The translations under genes were made by a program, and so were the position numbers. The notes beneath the pieces were generated by a model that saw nothing but the letters and a program-made list of their open reading frames with translations, did no database searches and had not been told where the DNA came from. This document shows, piece after piece, positions 23,901-35,089 of a stretch of DNA of 64,000 bases. How positions within the stretch are numbered: position 1 is the stretch's first letter; each line of letters opens with the position of its first letter. Origin of the DNA: Tieghemostelium lacteum (taxonomy: Eukaryota > Evosea > Eumycetozoa > Dictyosteliales > Raperosteliaceae); the NCBI GenBank assembly GCA_001606155.1, contig LODT01000025.1:558001-622000 (forward strand), read 5' to 3'.

Positions 23901-25823
23901 TTGACTATTAATGATAATGCTCATACTGATCTAAAGAGTAGTGAATGGATGCAACAAATTCTAGATATGGATATTATCAGTAAGGATAGTTCAATAATTG
24001 ATCCTACTGTATATAATATAACCATGAGATTTAAGGTACCAAGTAAAGAGATATTCGAAAATGTCGGTCAGGAATTTGTACTCTTTGATACTTTTAATAT
24101 AAAGTATTGGCAAATGCACAAGAGTCTATTGGGAAATTATTCCAAATTTGATAAGGAGGAAAACTCTTTATTCCTTAGTATTCTAAAAGATCCTAAAGAA
24201 TGGATTACACCACAATCCAAAGACAATGGTTTGGATGTTGTTGAAATGGGTAATAAGGTAAAGGTAGCTATTCAAGAGGCTATAGCTCACAGTGATAACA
24301 AGCAATCTAAATTACAAATGACACCATCTCAGGATTCAATATTCCAATCACTAATTCAGAGAAGATTACAATTGATATTGGGTCCACCAGGTACTGGTAA
24401 AACCCATTTCCTAGCATTAGTTGTTCTAATTCAAATGGAAATTCACAAACGTCTTGGAAAGCCATTTAAAGTTGCAATCACATCTCACACTCATACAGCT
24501 ATTGATAATCTCTTGTTGAGAATCGCAACTCTAAAAGAAGACTATCAAAGAGAGATTGGTGTGGACTTGAATTTCCATCTAACTAAGCATCAGTCTAATA
24601 AGACCACTATGGGTAACCTTACAAGTCGTGGAATTAAAGTCTATGACAAGAAAGAGACACACCAGTACCTTTGTTTGGGAAGTACTTGTTGGGGTCTAGG
24701 TAACATGACAGACTCTGACTTTGATCTACTCATTATTGACGAGGCATCTCAGTTGAATAGTTATATTGGAATATTGGCATTCAACAGACTGAATCCAGAT
24801 ACTGGTCGTGTACTAGTTTGTGGAGATTCCAAACAACTTGGTCCTGTATTGGGTGACCTTTACAGTCAGCAATCAACCAAATCTCAGTTGACACCTGATA
24901 AGTATCTACCAAAAGTCCACAAATCAGTCTTTTCATGTCTTAAGAGTTTACTAAAGAAACAAAATGTTACACCTTACCTCACTTTAAGTGAAAATTTCAG
25001 AATGAATCAAGAACTCTGTCAATTCTCTGCTGGTACATTGTACGGTCCAACCTATCGTTGTTACAGTGATTTACAAAGTCAGATTACTGTACCTCCAAAA
25101 GATAGTTTTGTCAACCAATCTGCTCTCATAAAGAGTCTCTTTGACAATACTAGAGCATGTCACACCATTCTTCTAGACCCCACTCAATTTGGTAACAAAT
25201 TGGTGGAATGTGAAATTGTAAAACAAATCTATCTCTATCTCAACCCACAAACCAATGTTAAAGCTTCTAACCCTGGTGCCAACAGTAAAGATATTGAACA
25301 AGAGTTTTGGAATACACAGTTGGGTGTCATTACACCTCTACACGAACAACGTAACCAAATCATACCAATGATACACTATCTACAATTGAACAGACTCTCA
25401 CTCCCAAATACAGTTAATCCCGTTGTTAACACTGTAGAGACTATTCAAGGACAGGAATTCAATAATATAGTCCTGTGTTACAATGGTTTCTCCGAGAGAA
25501 ATCGTATCTCTGAATTCTCATTCAATTTGAATCGTCTCAATGTAGGTTTCACCAGATCCAAACAAAGATTCATTTTAATTGTCTCTGAGAAACTACTATA
25601 CCCAGATGAACACATTTTCAATAACAAGAATACATCAGTTGCCTACAATCATTTGGTTTCCTATATTCAGTCATCTTGTATTCATAGATTTAATATCACT
25701 TCTAAACCATCTGTTGTACCTACTACAACCACTACCACAACTGAAACTACTACTCCTTCTTCTTCTCAAAGTAGTGAAAATGATTTAATTTCAGAATTAG
25801 CATCCAAATTAACAATAAACTGA
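20951..25823 (+). CDS. RecB/Cas4-like nuclease fused to a superfamily 1 (Dna2/Upf1-type) helicase
   Basis: Two exons, 20951-23703 and 23762-25823, encode 1604 residues. After a Thr/Ser/Asn-rich N-terminus, a PD-(D/E)XK nuclease of the iron-sulfur type spans about 285-530: first Cys in GRYFHFGCDRYL (~292), PDYL (~401), QDAKST (~420), the QLAFYHL QxxxY motif (~435), and the three remaining Cys in ERCDGCEFMDIC (~518-528). The C-terminal third is an SF1B helicase: Walker A LILGPPGTGKT (~1125), LLIIDEAS (~1244), VCGDSKQLGPV, LSENFRM, VETIQGQEF and LNVGFTRSK. Dna2 has the same order, but the long spacer and N-terminal region are unlike canonical Dna2. It is closest in layout to bacterial RecB-like nuclease/helicase proteins. 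A DNA repair or replication role is inferred. Confidence 0.88.
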
Positions 25824-25929
25824 AAAAAAAGTGAGAACTTGCCAGAGTTCGTAAAAAACTAAAAAAAATTTTTTATTGATTTTTTTTTTTTCTTCTTTTT
25901 ATTACACTCATACATCAGATATATAGAAA

Positions 25930-26335
25930 ATGGAAAATATCGAAACTGCACCATACAACCCAAGATTTCCAAACCAAAACCAAACTAAACATTGTTGGGC
26001 AAATTATGTAGATTACAATGGATGTGTTAAACACTATGGTGGAGATGAATCTAAATGTTTAGCTTTTAAACAAGCTTATACTTCATTATGTCCAACTGCC
26101 TGGGTATGTTGAGTTATATTATATTACTCCATGATCCCTTTTATCCTCATGAACTACACAAACAAACAAAAGAAACAAATAGTCTATTTCAAAAAAGGAT
26201 AATTTAGGGAATGAAGTAATGAACTTTCAAATTATTTTCAAAACCCCCACTAACTCCACATTTATAACAATTCTACAGGTTACTGAATGGGACGAATATA
26301 GATCTTCAAGCATTTTCCCATCTTCAAGAGTTTAA
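25930..26335 (+). CDS. cox6b: Cytochrome c oxidase subunit 6B
   Basis: Two exons, 25930-26103 and 26279-26335 (phase 0), encode 76 residues. NPRFPNQNQTKHCWANYVDY and SLCPTAW|VTEWDEYR match COX6B nearly residue for residue, including the twin-Cys positions (CW.NY..... C and C ......LC) that form disulfides in the intermembrane space. COX6B bridges the two monomers of complex IV. The short last exon encodes only the WDE tail. There is no targeting presequence, as expected for a Mia40-imported protein. Confidence 0.96.
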
Positions 26336-26596
26336 ATTAACTTTTTTAGATTTAAAATAATATAGAATATATAAGACAACAATGTCAAATGAACTCTGTC
26401 AACAAAAATAAACTTGATGTATTTAACAGTAATAACAAATATAGATACTGCAGTAGTAAAGAAATTACTCTAGATAATTTTAAAAATTATAATAGATTAA
26501 ACTATAATTATAGGGTTAAAAAAAAGAATTCCAATAACAACAACAGGACAAAGGTTAAGGATTAATGTGTTATTTTTTTTTTTTATTTATTATAAT

Positions 26597-27448
26597 TTAG
26601 AATAATGAAAATCTAATAAAAATGGATAATAGTACAAATGCAAACATTGAGGATAAACTTTGTGATTTTAGTTGAGAGGATGAAGATGGGTCATTTAGAA
26701 TACCTAAATTGTAGACATTAGAATAACCACCAGTTCTAGTAACCATAATAGTTACACTAGTTGCAATGTTTCTGTCTAATCCTGTGAATTTAGCTTGTTC
26801 AGTATTGTTATCTAGTTGAGTAACCTGTGGATTCTCAACTACAGTTGCATACTTTTGAATACCACATGAAGAGAATGGGAATGATCCACCAGGAGCTGTA
26901 CCAGTGAATTTATAGATACTATAGGTATCCTGTGGATTATCAGTCTTTTGATAGGTTACCAAACCAGTTTTACCTTCATCTTGCATCTCCAATTGAATAT
27001 CACCATTAGCTGCTGGAATAGGTGTCTTTGCTGTAATTTCATTAGCCTCGTCAGTCGAAACAATGACATTAAAAGAAGCAGCTGGGTAGTCTTTGTAATC
27101 TCTTATTGGAACTATTAGAACATTAATAACAGTACCAGCAGCAACTGATACATAGGAGGTACCAACCTCACGAAGTGAACTATCCCACAGTTGTCTGAAC
27201 TTGTAGTTTCCAGTTGATGGTACTTTATCCCAATCTACATAGACATCAAAAGTACCAAAACAAGGTTGAACTATAATTCCAACTGGATAGGATTTATCAG
27301 AGGGAACTGTGAATTGATATTGTGCATTGCCTGTAGCTACAGTTGCAATTTCACCTGCTTTATAGACGCTATCCTCTAAAATCACAGGTGCACCAAAACT
27401 AAATCCAATTGCTAAAATTATTAAAAATAAACTATATTGATACAACAT
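26597..27448 (-). CDS. Secreted or GPI-anchored surface protein
   Basis: Single exon, 283 residues. A signal peptide covers residues 1-19 (YQYSLFLIILAIGFSFGAP). The ectodomain is beta-rich. One part (YPVGIIVQPCFGTFDVYVDW) resembles the sandwich modules of NDNF-type proteins, where a strand, a PC motif and a short strand recur. A second module ends SVTIMVTRTGGYSNVYNLG. The C-terminus has a Ser-rich stretch followed by a hydrophobic end (MFAFVLLSIFIRFSLF), the shape of a GPI-anchor signal. Function unknown; the NDNF similarity is weak and by eye. Confidence 0.7.
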   Translation of the reverse strand: MLYQYSLFLIILAIGFSFGAPVILEDSVYKAGEIATVATGNAQYQFTVPSDKSYPVGIIVQPCFGTFDVYVDWDKVPSTGNYKFRQLWDSSLREVGTSYVSVAAGTVINVLIVPIRDYKDYPAASFNVIVSTDEANEITAKTPIPAANGDIQLEMQDEGKTGLVTYQKTDNPQDTYSIYKFTGTAPGGSFPFSSCGIQKYATVVENPQVTQLDNNTEQAKFTGLDRNIATSVTIMVTRTGGYSNVYNLGILNDPSSSSQLKSQSLSSMFAFVLLSIFIRFSLF

Positions 27449-28103
27449 GATTATTTTGTGTTTTATTTGAATATTTGAAAATCAACTAAACTCTTAATCT
27501 TTTGAAAAGAATTATATTTTAAAATTTTTTTTTTAATTTAAATTATTTGAAAAGATTATAGATGGATGTTGATACCAATAATTTTAAGATTTCATTTTTA
27601 ACACCAAATCTAAATTGTGCAAAAATTATATTGTCAAGTATTATTCATTCTTTAGAAAAAGGATTTTAATAACATATAAAATTTTCTGAAAAAATTCAAA
27701 AAGCCTTAAATCATAGAAATAACCCATCAACTTAAATTTTTGAGTATCAGTGTGGGTTTTTGTGTCTTGAAAAAATTTTTTTTTCTCATATTAAATTTTT
27801 CTCATACATTACATAATATAAAATATATAGTAAAATATTTTATTCTATTTTTATCACACTCGTCAATACAATTAAAAATTAGTGTGTTTATATTATTTTT
27901 TATTTTTTTTTTGTAATTAATTATAAACTACCCACTCTCATAGGAAATAGAAATAGGGAAAAAGCTGTATAAGAAAACAACCTTTAGTTTTTGTCATTTT
28001 TGAATATATAGATTGTTAAATTTCGAAATTAGTAATTTAGTAGACAGAACATTTAGAGTAAACACAGTTAATAATATAATATAGAAAGGGTACTTTAAGG
28101 AAA
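27449..28103. promoter_or_regulatory. Divergent intergenic region upstream of the surface protein gene and ATG9
   Basis: 655 bp, the largest divergent gap in the window. It holds several poly-T and poly-A runs and a short GC-richer patch near 27740-27775 ending in a T run. No convincing RNA gene or coding frame was found. The assignment is positional. Confidence 0.45.
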
Positions 28104-30410
28104 ATGTCATATCACGATGATAATGATTTTTCGTTAGGTATCAGTAGAGTACAAGGTGAAAACATAGGATTGGGTAATGATGAACAAGGAGGAGAATATT
28201 ACCCATTAAATGATGATTTCCTCAATAGTCAAAACAGGAATGATCATGAAGGTATTGAAATGTTACATGAAAATATAAGTAATAATAGAAACAATACCTA
28301 TTATGAAGAACATACCCTACTGGAAAAGAATACACCATCTTTACCACCTGTACATAACTTGGATGTTTTTCTTACAGATGTATATAATTATTTTAGAGGA
28401 AAAGGTTTTCTATGTATAACTTTAAATGGTTTATTCGATTTAGTGTATGTATTAGAAACTTTTATTCATTGAATTGTAAATTATTTGAAACTAATTTTTA
28501 ATTATAATAGATCATCACTATTTGTAGTTATATTTTTTACATTTTTAGTTAGTTTTATAAATTATTCAGTGGTATTTGGTAATGACTCAATGTCAAGTTT
28601 ATCACAGAGTGTAGATTTTCAGAGAAAGATACCATTTTGGTTATTGGTATTTTTAGGTATATTTTCATTGTTTTGGTTGTACAAATTGTGTATATTCCTC
28701 TACCAAATCAAGAATAATCTAGAAATTAGAGAATTCTATAGAAAGAATCTAATGATTAATGAAGACGATATTCAAACTGTTGAATGGCGTGAAGTTGTGA
28801 ATAAGTTAAAGAATGTACAAAGAATATCCAATGTAAATGAATCAGGTCTCAGTGCACTAGAGATTGCCAATCGTATCATGAGAAAGGACAACTACTTTAT
28901 CTACCTATTCAATGAGAATATATTGAATTTGGATATTCCATTCCCATTTTTGGGTGGTAGTCCATTTGTAACCAAATCTATTGAATGGTGTCTCATGTAC
29001 TCACTGTTCAACTATGTCTTTGATGAGAATGGTGTAGTTAAACAAGAGTTAATGGCTGTTGAAAACAGACAACGTCTTGCTACTGGTCTCTCTAGAAGAT
29101 TTATGGCTATAGGTTTAGTAGGTCTCTTTGCATCACCATTCATCTTCTTCTTCCTGTTGATTAACTTCTTTTTCGAGTATGCTGAAGCCATTAAGAATGA
29201 TCCAGGTACATTGTTCTCTAGAGAATGGACACCATTTGCACAATGGAAATTCAGAGAATTCAATGAACTTCCACACTATTTCCAGAATAGATTGAATCTA
29301 TCCTACCAACATGCCAATCTCTATGTCAGTAGTTTTCCATCTGAAATCCTATCCCATTTGGCCAAGTTTATTAGTTTTATAGTAGGAAGTTTCCTAGCCA
29401 TTTTAATCTTATTTGGTATCTATAATGATAATTTCCTACTTAATTATGAGATTTTTGGTAGATCTGCCATTTGGTATGCAGGTATATTTGGTACTGCTAT
29501 AGCTATCTGTCGTTCACTAATCACTGATTCCAATCAAGTCTTCCAACCTGTAAAGCACATGGCTAGAGTCTACCAACACACTCATTATCTACCAAAATCA
29601 TGGAAAGGTAAATGCCACACTCACCAAGTACGTAATGAATTCCTAGAACTCTTTGAATATCGTCTTATTGCATTTGTCAAAGAGATCTCTTCTGTAGTTA
29701 TAGCACCTTTCATTTTGATGTTTTCTCTACCCAAATGCTCATATGGCATTATAGAAGGTATTGGCAAATCAACTGTTCATTTGGAAGCTGTTGGTTTAGT
29801 ATGTCTCTCCTCTACCTTTAAAGACGTTAGAAAAGTTGGAGGTAACAAATATGGTACATTCTCTGGAAAGAATAATGCAAACTTTATCCAATCCAAGGAA
29901 GGTAAGTTAGCAAAATCCATGGTTAACTTTAAGGCCAACAATCCTGAATGGAAACCAGAAAGAAATGAGTACATGGATGACCTTTCTCGTTACGCTCAAC
30001 AATTGAAACCAACAGATGCCAAAGAATATCTCTCCAATTCTATATTCCAGCATCCAAAGAACAATCAACATGATATCCCAGTACCACCAAGTACCTCTGT
30101 TGATGACATTCAGTTTATATATGACAGCAATTATGTATCACCAAAGGTATTGAACAGTGTTCTTGGTAATGACGATGGCCAAGACAGTGTTGTTGTTGAC
30201 CAGAATCTTATAAATATGGTTAATAATCTTCAAAGTTCTTTTTATCAATATACAAAATCCAATAGCAGCAGTACCAACAATCAAAACACACATTATCAGA
30301 ATCAAAATAATAGTAACAATAACAGTAATAATAGTATAGTTTTTTTAGGAAATAGATCATCTTCTAATAATAACAATAATAATAATAATAATTTTACAAA
30401 TTCAGTTTAA
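28104..30410 (+). CDS. atg9: Autophagy protein ATG9 (phospholipid scramblase)
   Basis: Two exons, 28104-28444 and 28511-30410, encode 746 residues. The acidic cytosolic N-terminus leads into LDVFLTDVYNYFRGKGFLCI, the conserved ATG9 entry. The core follows: FYRKNLMINEDDIQTVEWRE, NENILNLDIPFPFLGG, SRRFMAIGLVGLFASPF, FSREWTPFAQWKFREFNELP, and several hydrophobic membrane segments through about residue 530. The C-terminus is polar with Asn runs. ATG9 is the multispanning membrane protein of autophagosome formation and scrambles lipid between leaflets. Intron 1 falls inside the first membrane segment (FDLV|SSLF). Length is comparable to orthologues apart from the Asn-rich tail. Confidence 0.95.
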
Positions 30411-30580
30411 TTAAGTAAATTAAACCCTTAGACCCCTCCCCTTCCCCCTTCGTATTTATATATAAAAAAGATCAAAAAAACAACTAGTTAATAAAACAAA
30501 AATAATCCTTCAATATACATTACAATAACATCTTGTAAAATTTATTTATATCAAAATGATTTAATACAAGTCATTTTTCT

Positions 30581-31450
30581 TTAGTTAAATTCTTTAAATA
30601 ATGAAACATTTTTATCCCAATCCTTTAGAGATACATCAGAGTTTTTAATTTTTTGTTCATCTACAAACTTTTGAATTTCTTGAATTCTAGATTCAGCAGT
30701 AGCAAATGCATCAGGACCTAAATACAGTTCAGTTGGTGGGTTTTCAGATTGTTCAGTTTCAATTACAATATCAGCAAAACGGTTAACATCACCAGGTACT
30801 AATAAAGTTTTGATATGGTCAGTTAAAGCTTTCCAGAAATTGATAGTATCATATTGTGGAATTAGTTCTTTGGCATTTTCATAAGCTGTTTGGGAGCCAG
30901 TTTTGAAATAACCCAATACAATACAAGTGGTTTTGATTCCAAATGGTTTAACATCATCAGCCAATGATCCACTCATACCTAATAATGCAAATTTGGCACC
31001 ATTATATGCACCGAATCTTGGATAACTTTTAACACCAGCAACACTGGAAACATTAAAAATATATCCAGATTTTTTAGCTCGAAATATTGGTAGTACAGCT
31101 CTAATTAGATTTAGTGGTCCAAAATAGAGTGCATCAAAGAGATCTCTATGTTCTTTATCTGTAATCTCTTCAATGGATCCAACTAAACCTTGACCAGCAT
31201 TATTTACTAATACATCAATGGTACCAAATTTACCAAGAGCTTGGTTAATACCCTCTTGAATGGATTTTTCAGAGGTAATATCAACTTGTATACCTAAAAA
31301 GTTTTCATGTTTTGAGATGTCAAGATCTTTCCATTTATTAATATTTCTACTGGTTCCAACTACCTTGTCACCCTTTTCAACTAATTTCTGAGCCAATGCT
31401 AAACCAGTACCAGAAGTTGCACCTGTAATAATCCAAACTTTTCCAGACAT
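30581..31450 (-). CDS. Short-chain dehydrogenase/reductase
   Basis: Single exon, 289 residues. It is a classical SDR: the nucleotide-binding TGATSGTG at 9-16, NNAG, catalytic Ser in FNVSSVAG, and catalytic Tyr-Lys in YNGAK near residue 150. The basic residues after the second strand (GTSRN) suggest NADP(H) preference. The substrate cannot be told; related proteins are annotated as generic oxidoreductases. There are no introns or targeting signals. It is transcribed in the same direction as the AbgA-like gene, whose 3' end lies ~350 bp upstream. Confidence 0.92.
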   Translation of the reverse strand: MSGKVWIITGATSGTGLALAQKLVEKGDKVVGTSRNINKWKDLDISKHENFLGIQVDITSEKSIQEGINQALGKFGTIDVLVNNAGQGLVGSIEEITDKEHRDLFDALYFGPLNLIRAVLPIFRAKKSGYIFNVSSVAGVKSYPRFGAYNGAKFALLGMSGSLADDVKPFGIKTTCIVLGYFKTGSQTAYENAKELIPQYDTINFWKALTDHIKTLLVPGDVNRFADIVIETEQSENPPTELYLGPDAFATAESRIQEIQKFVDEQKIKNSDVSLKDWDKNVSLFKEFN

Positions 31451-31803
31451 TTTTATATTTGTATTTATATAATATAATTGTTTAATATATATATTTCTTA
31501 AATTTCATATCAACAATAAAATTTAATTTACCAATTTATAGATTTTTTTTTTTAATTTTCAGATCGGTTCCATTAAGATTAGTGTAAAATATCTTCTTCA
31601 TAACAATTCTTCACAATTATAATTCGTCCATGGACATGTGTTCTTTTTAGAAAAACACCACGTTCTTTTTTTGAAATTTTTACACCCAATTTTTGTTTGG
31701 ATAAAAAACGTTACTTAAACATTTAAAATAGGAATTTGGATCATAAATTTGTCATTGATAAATATCTGAAAACGTTACAATTGTCACAGATAGATGTTGT
31801 CGT
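31451..31803. other. Intergenic upstream of the SDR gene
   Basis: 353 bp containing the SDR promoter (minus strand) and the AbgA-like 3' flank. A near-repeat occurs at 31640-31670 (TTCTTTTTAGAAAAACACCACGTTC). No coding frame was seen. Confidence 0.5.
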
Positions 31804-33069
31804 TTAGTGTTTTTCTATGATATTTTGTATAAATTCTATATATAGGTTAACAAAGGTTTCTAAATCCTTTTCGTTGAAATTAAAAGTAGATTGGTGATGT
31901 CCTCCGTCCAATATGGATCCACAAACAAAATATATGGACTTTCCGCCTCTATTTTGAACTCTTTTTGCGAGAATTGTACTATCCTCACTACCACCAAATG
32001 ATTTGTTTGCTATAGGTTTTAATGCGTGTTTAGTGACGCACTGTGATAGAAGGTCAACTAGATATTGGTCATTTACCAGGTCAACTGCTTCGCCCATAAT
32101 TTCAATGGAAAGTTCCAAATCAAAACTCATTGCTGCGCCTTTAGCTATTCTCTCTACTTCCTGACACATGAAATCATTAATCTCTTGAGTCTCACCTCTG
32201 ACCTCTATTTGCATTTCAGCTAGACTAGGAATTACATTTCTTCCTTCACCAGCACGTAAAACACCTACATTGACACGAGACATTCCTTTGCCATGTCTAG
32301 GAATACCCATCATTTGCGTAGTGGCATGACAAGCACCCAATAATGCATTTTTACCAACATGTGGTTCAGCACCGGAATGTGCTGGTTTACCTTTAAAAGT
32401 AAAATCATATTTTGTAGTACACAAAAAGTTAAATGGATTCAGTACAATTTCTCTATCACCAGCTATAAACCCAATATGAGAAGATAGGTAATAATCAACA
32501 TCATCTACAATACCAGATTCAGCCATTGGTCTAGCACCTCGTACCCCTTCTTCAGCAGGTTGAAATAGAAGTTTAACCTTTCCTTTAATACCAGGTTTAG
32601 GACTACTTGTCAACCATTTTGCAATTCCCAATCCAATAGTCATGTGTCCATCATGACCACAAGCATGCATTTGATTTGGGATTTTTGATGCAAATCCCAT
32701 TGAATGTGGATAATGTTCTGGTTGTAGTGATTCACCAACACCTACACAATCTATATCACATCTAATTGCAATAGTAGGTCCTTCTATTCCACTATTATAT
32801 ATTGCTACACAACCTGTAATTTCTTCCATTTCCTCTAGTATTTGGTGATCTATATTTTCTTTTAGTTTCGCTCTTTCTAATGACTTTCTGACCTCCACTA
32901 TTTTTCTACCTCTTATAAAATCCTTATTTATAACTTTAGGTCCACATAATACTGTCAATCCCATTGATCTTAGTTCCTTTACAAGAGTCGCAGTTGTAAC
33001 AAACTCTGTCCATCCTAACTCAGGAAATTCATGGAATTGTCTTCTCCATTTAATTAGTGTATCAATCAT
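31804..33069 (-). CDS. M20D amidohydrolase, AbgA-like (aminobenzoyl-glutamate utilisation)
   Basis: Single exon, 421 residues from the ATG at 33069 (the frame extends 12 codons upstream without an ATG). It aligns throughout with E. coli AbgA: W+R.FH..PE.GW.EF, QMHACGHDGHMTIGLGIA (metal ligands, ~132-139), KLLFQPAEEGVRGARPM (catalytic Glu pair ~170), VDDVDYYLSSHIGF, SRVNVGVLRAGEGRNVIPS, GGSEDSTILAKRVQ and GGHHQSTFNFNE (last His ligand). AbgA with AbgB hydrolyses p-aminobenzoyl-glutamate, a folate breakdown product. The enzyme is expected in the cytosol. Other M20D enzymes (hippurate or indole-acetyl-amino acid hydrolases) are alternatives, but the extended insertion between FHEFPELGW and the HACGH block favours AbgA. 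Confidence 0.87.
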   Translation of the reverse strand: MIDTLIKWRRQFHEFPELGWTEFVTTATLVKELRSMGLTVLCGPKVINKDFIRGRKIVEVRKSLERAKLKENIDHQILEEMEEITGCVAIYNSGIEGPTIAIRCDIDCVGVGESLQPEHYPHSMGFASKIPNQMHACGHDGHMTIGLGIAKWLTSSPKPGIKGKVKLLFQPAEEGVRGARPMAESGIVDDVDYYLSSHIGFIAGDREIVLNPFNFLCTTKYDFTFKGKPAHSGAEPHVGKNALLGACHATTQMMGIPRHGKGMSRVNVGVLRAGEGRNVIPSLAEMQIEVRGETQEINDFMCQEVERIAKGAAMSFDLELSIEIMGEAVDLVNDQYLVDLLSQCVTKHALKPIANKSFGGSEDSTILAKRVQNRGGKSIYFVCGSILDGGHHQSTFNFNEKDLETFVNLYIEFIQNIIEKH

Positions 33070-33172
33070 TTCTTTGAAATCAATATACAAAAATAATTTG
33101 ATCAATTTTGATACAAAATATCCTAAACCTCAATTTTTTTTAAAACAACTCAATTGTAATTTATTATAAAAA

Positions 33173-34943
33173 ATGAATAAATCAAAACAAGAGGAGGTAT
33201 TCCCAAGATATGTTATAATTAATATATTAAAACACTTTTATTACAAAAAAAATTATAAAGGTTATGGTAAATTTATAAATAGTTTATCATTAGTTTGTAA
33301 AGTATGTTTAAAGTCTAGACTATTTAAAATGATTTAGACAACGCATATTTACCTATTTTGATATACTTATAAAGGAATGGAATGAAATTGTAGTACCACT
33401 TATAAAAACCAATATCTATACCATTTATGATCATACTACCTATACTAAATATTCATTGGCAAAAAATGATAAAGGATTTAGATTTAGATTGATTCTAAAT
33501 GATAGTAGTGAAGAGGTTTATTTGAAGGATATAAATGCAAGTTTTGATTCAATGATTGATACATTACAATACAGTTTACCACACCCCATTAAACTTCGAA
33601 GTTTTCCATCACTCAGAGAACTTCAGTTGAAATTGGATATTGGTTGTAATGAGATTCTCAATCAAATTAAATGTACATCTCTTAGTACAATGATATTGGA
33701 GCTTACACATATTGGAAAGGCTAGCAATATTGAGTTGGGGAAGATAACCAATCTATTTAAATTCTCTACAACTGTAAAAGAATTGGATATCATTGGTGGC
33801 ATTACACCAAGTGGTATGATAAGTATAGTCGATATTGATTCTCTCACTAGATTTACAAGTTTGGAGACACTACATCTCGATGGGTTTAAAATTAATGTAA
33901 ATCTATTGAATATATTATTGACTAGAACAAAGACACTAAAAACACTGTCATTAAGATCCCTGGAGTATTATGGTGGCGCATTTAGTGAGATTTTAGAATG
34001 CATTCCAAATTGCGAATCTCTACAATCATTAATATTAGTTGAGTTCACAATGAATTTAGATATGCTAGTAAAATGCGTAAACAGTACAAAATCTCTAAAA
34101 TCATTAAAAGTAACAACCAACACCACAGTTTCTAGTGTGTCTCCTTTTAAGTGGATAGATAATCTCAGTCTAGAGCATGTAGATGTCAATTGCTGTGGTG
34201 ACACTAATGGGTTCCTTCAATTATGGAATTTAAATGAATCAAAATTAAAATCAGTTAGATATGATCTATGTTCACATTTATATGATAACTCTAAAGCATA
34301 TAATGTACATGAGCTCATTTCCACAGTTAATCGTTGTCACAGTACCATAAAAAAACTATACATCCAATTACACCACCCAGAACAGCTAATAAAATTTTAT
34401 GAGAATCTAAGATTACCAAATCTTAAAACACTTGAAGTGAAGATTTTAGACGAACCATATGTAGCAATTCCAATAATTCCTCTACTGAAATCTCTTCCAA
34501 CCATCAAAACAATTAAAATCTATGGTATGATTATGAATTTCACCTATATATTGGATTTAATGAAATCATGTCAAACTATAGAAAAAGTACATGTTGAAAA
34601 AGTCAATAGTGTTGACATGAACAAACTCTGTAAAGTGTTGATAAAGTATCCTGGATCGATTAGATACTTTAGTATAAGTGGAGTGAAATCTGAAATGAAA
34701 TCATTCAATACCTATATAGAGGAAATCTCAAAAATTATTTTAAACAATCAAAATATTCAGTACATAAGAATACCATCACCATCATGGTCTAAAAAAGATC
34801 CTATTGAAAAATTATCTGGATTTGTGTTATTCCTAAAAGCACTTGAAATGAAATCGGCCAATCTAAATGGTGTGGTAATAAGTGGTTGTGCTGAAATATC
34901 AAAACTTCTCGAAAAACATTTATTAACTAAATTTTGGGTTTAA
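33173..34943 (+). CDS. F-box-like leucine-rich-repeat protein
   Basis: Two exons, 33173-33301 and 33375-34943, encode 565 residues. The short first exon (VFPRYVIINILKHFYY ... SLSLVCK) joined to EWNEIVVPLI has the form of the N-terminal F-box-like helix pair used by large dictyostelid LRR families (L..VC+EW). The rest consists of degenerate leucine-rich repeats (e.g. TSLETLHLDGFKIN, KTLKTLSLRSLEYY, ESLQSLILVEF). Such proteins are presumed substrate receptors of SCF ligases. The intron of 73 bp (GTATGT..AAAG) is the only choice that keeps frame; nearer AGs break it. It is divergent from the AbgA-like gene with ~100 bp between the starts. Confidence 0.8.
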
Positions 34944-35089
34944 ACAACATGTCAATTTGATATTTAGATCTTTTCTTCTAATAAAAAAATATTCTTCCTT
35001 GACTATTTCTGATGCGCATCAAATCAAAAAATATCTTAGTCACAATAAAATAAAAATAAAAAGATATTTTATGTTTTTATTTCAGAAAA

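Noticed and set aside
27719-27790. DUSE-like ATAACCCAT word followed ~60 bp later by a T run, suggesting a small RNA gene
   Set aside because: The element is imperfect and no known dictyostelid class I RNA, snRNA or snoRNA motif lies downstream. A similar word at ~46483 also lacks a following RNA signature.
33302-33337. 36 bp intron or frameshift in the F-box/LRR gene
   Set aside because: The nearest AG leaves the reading frame broken, which first looked like a pseudogene. Using the AG at 33373-33374 gives a normal 73 bp intron, keeps frame and restores the motif LVCKEW.
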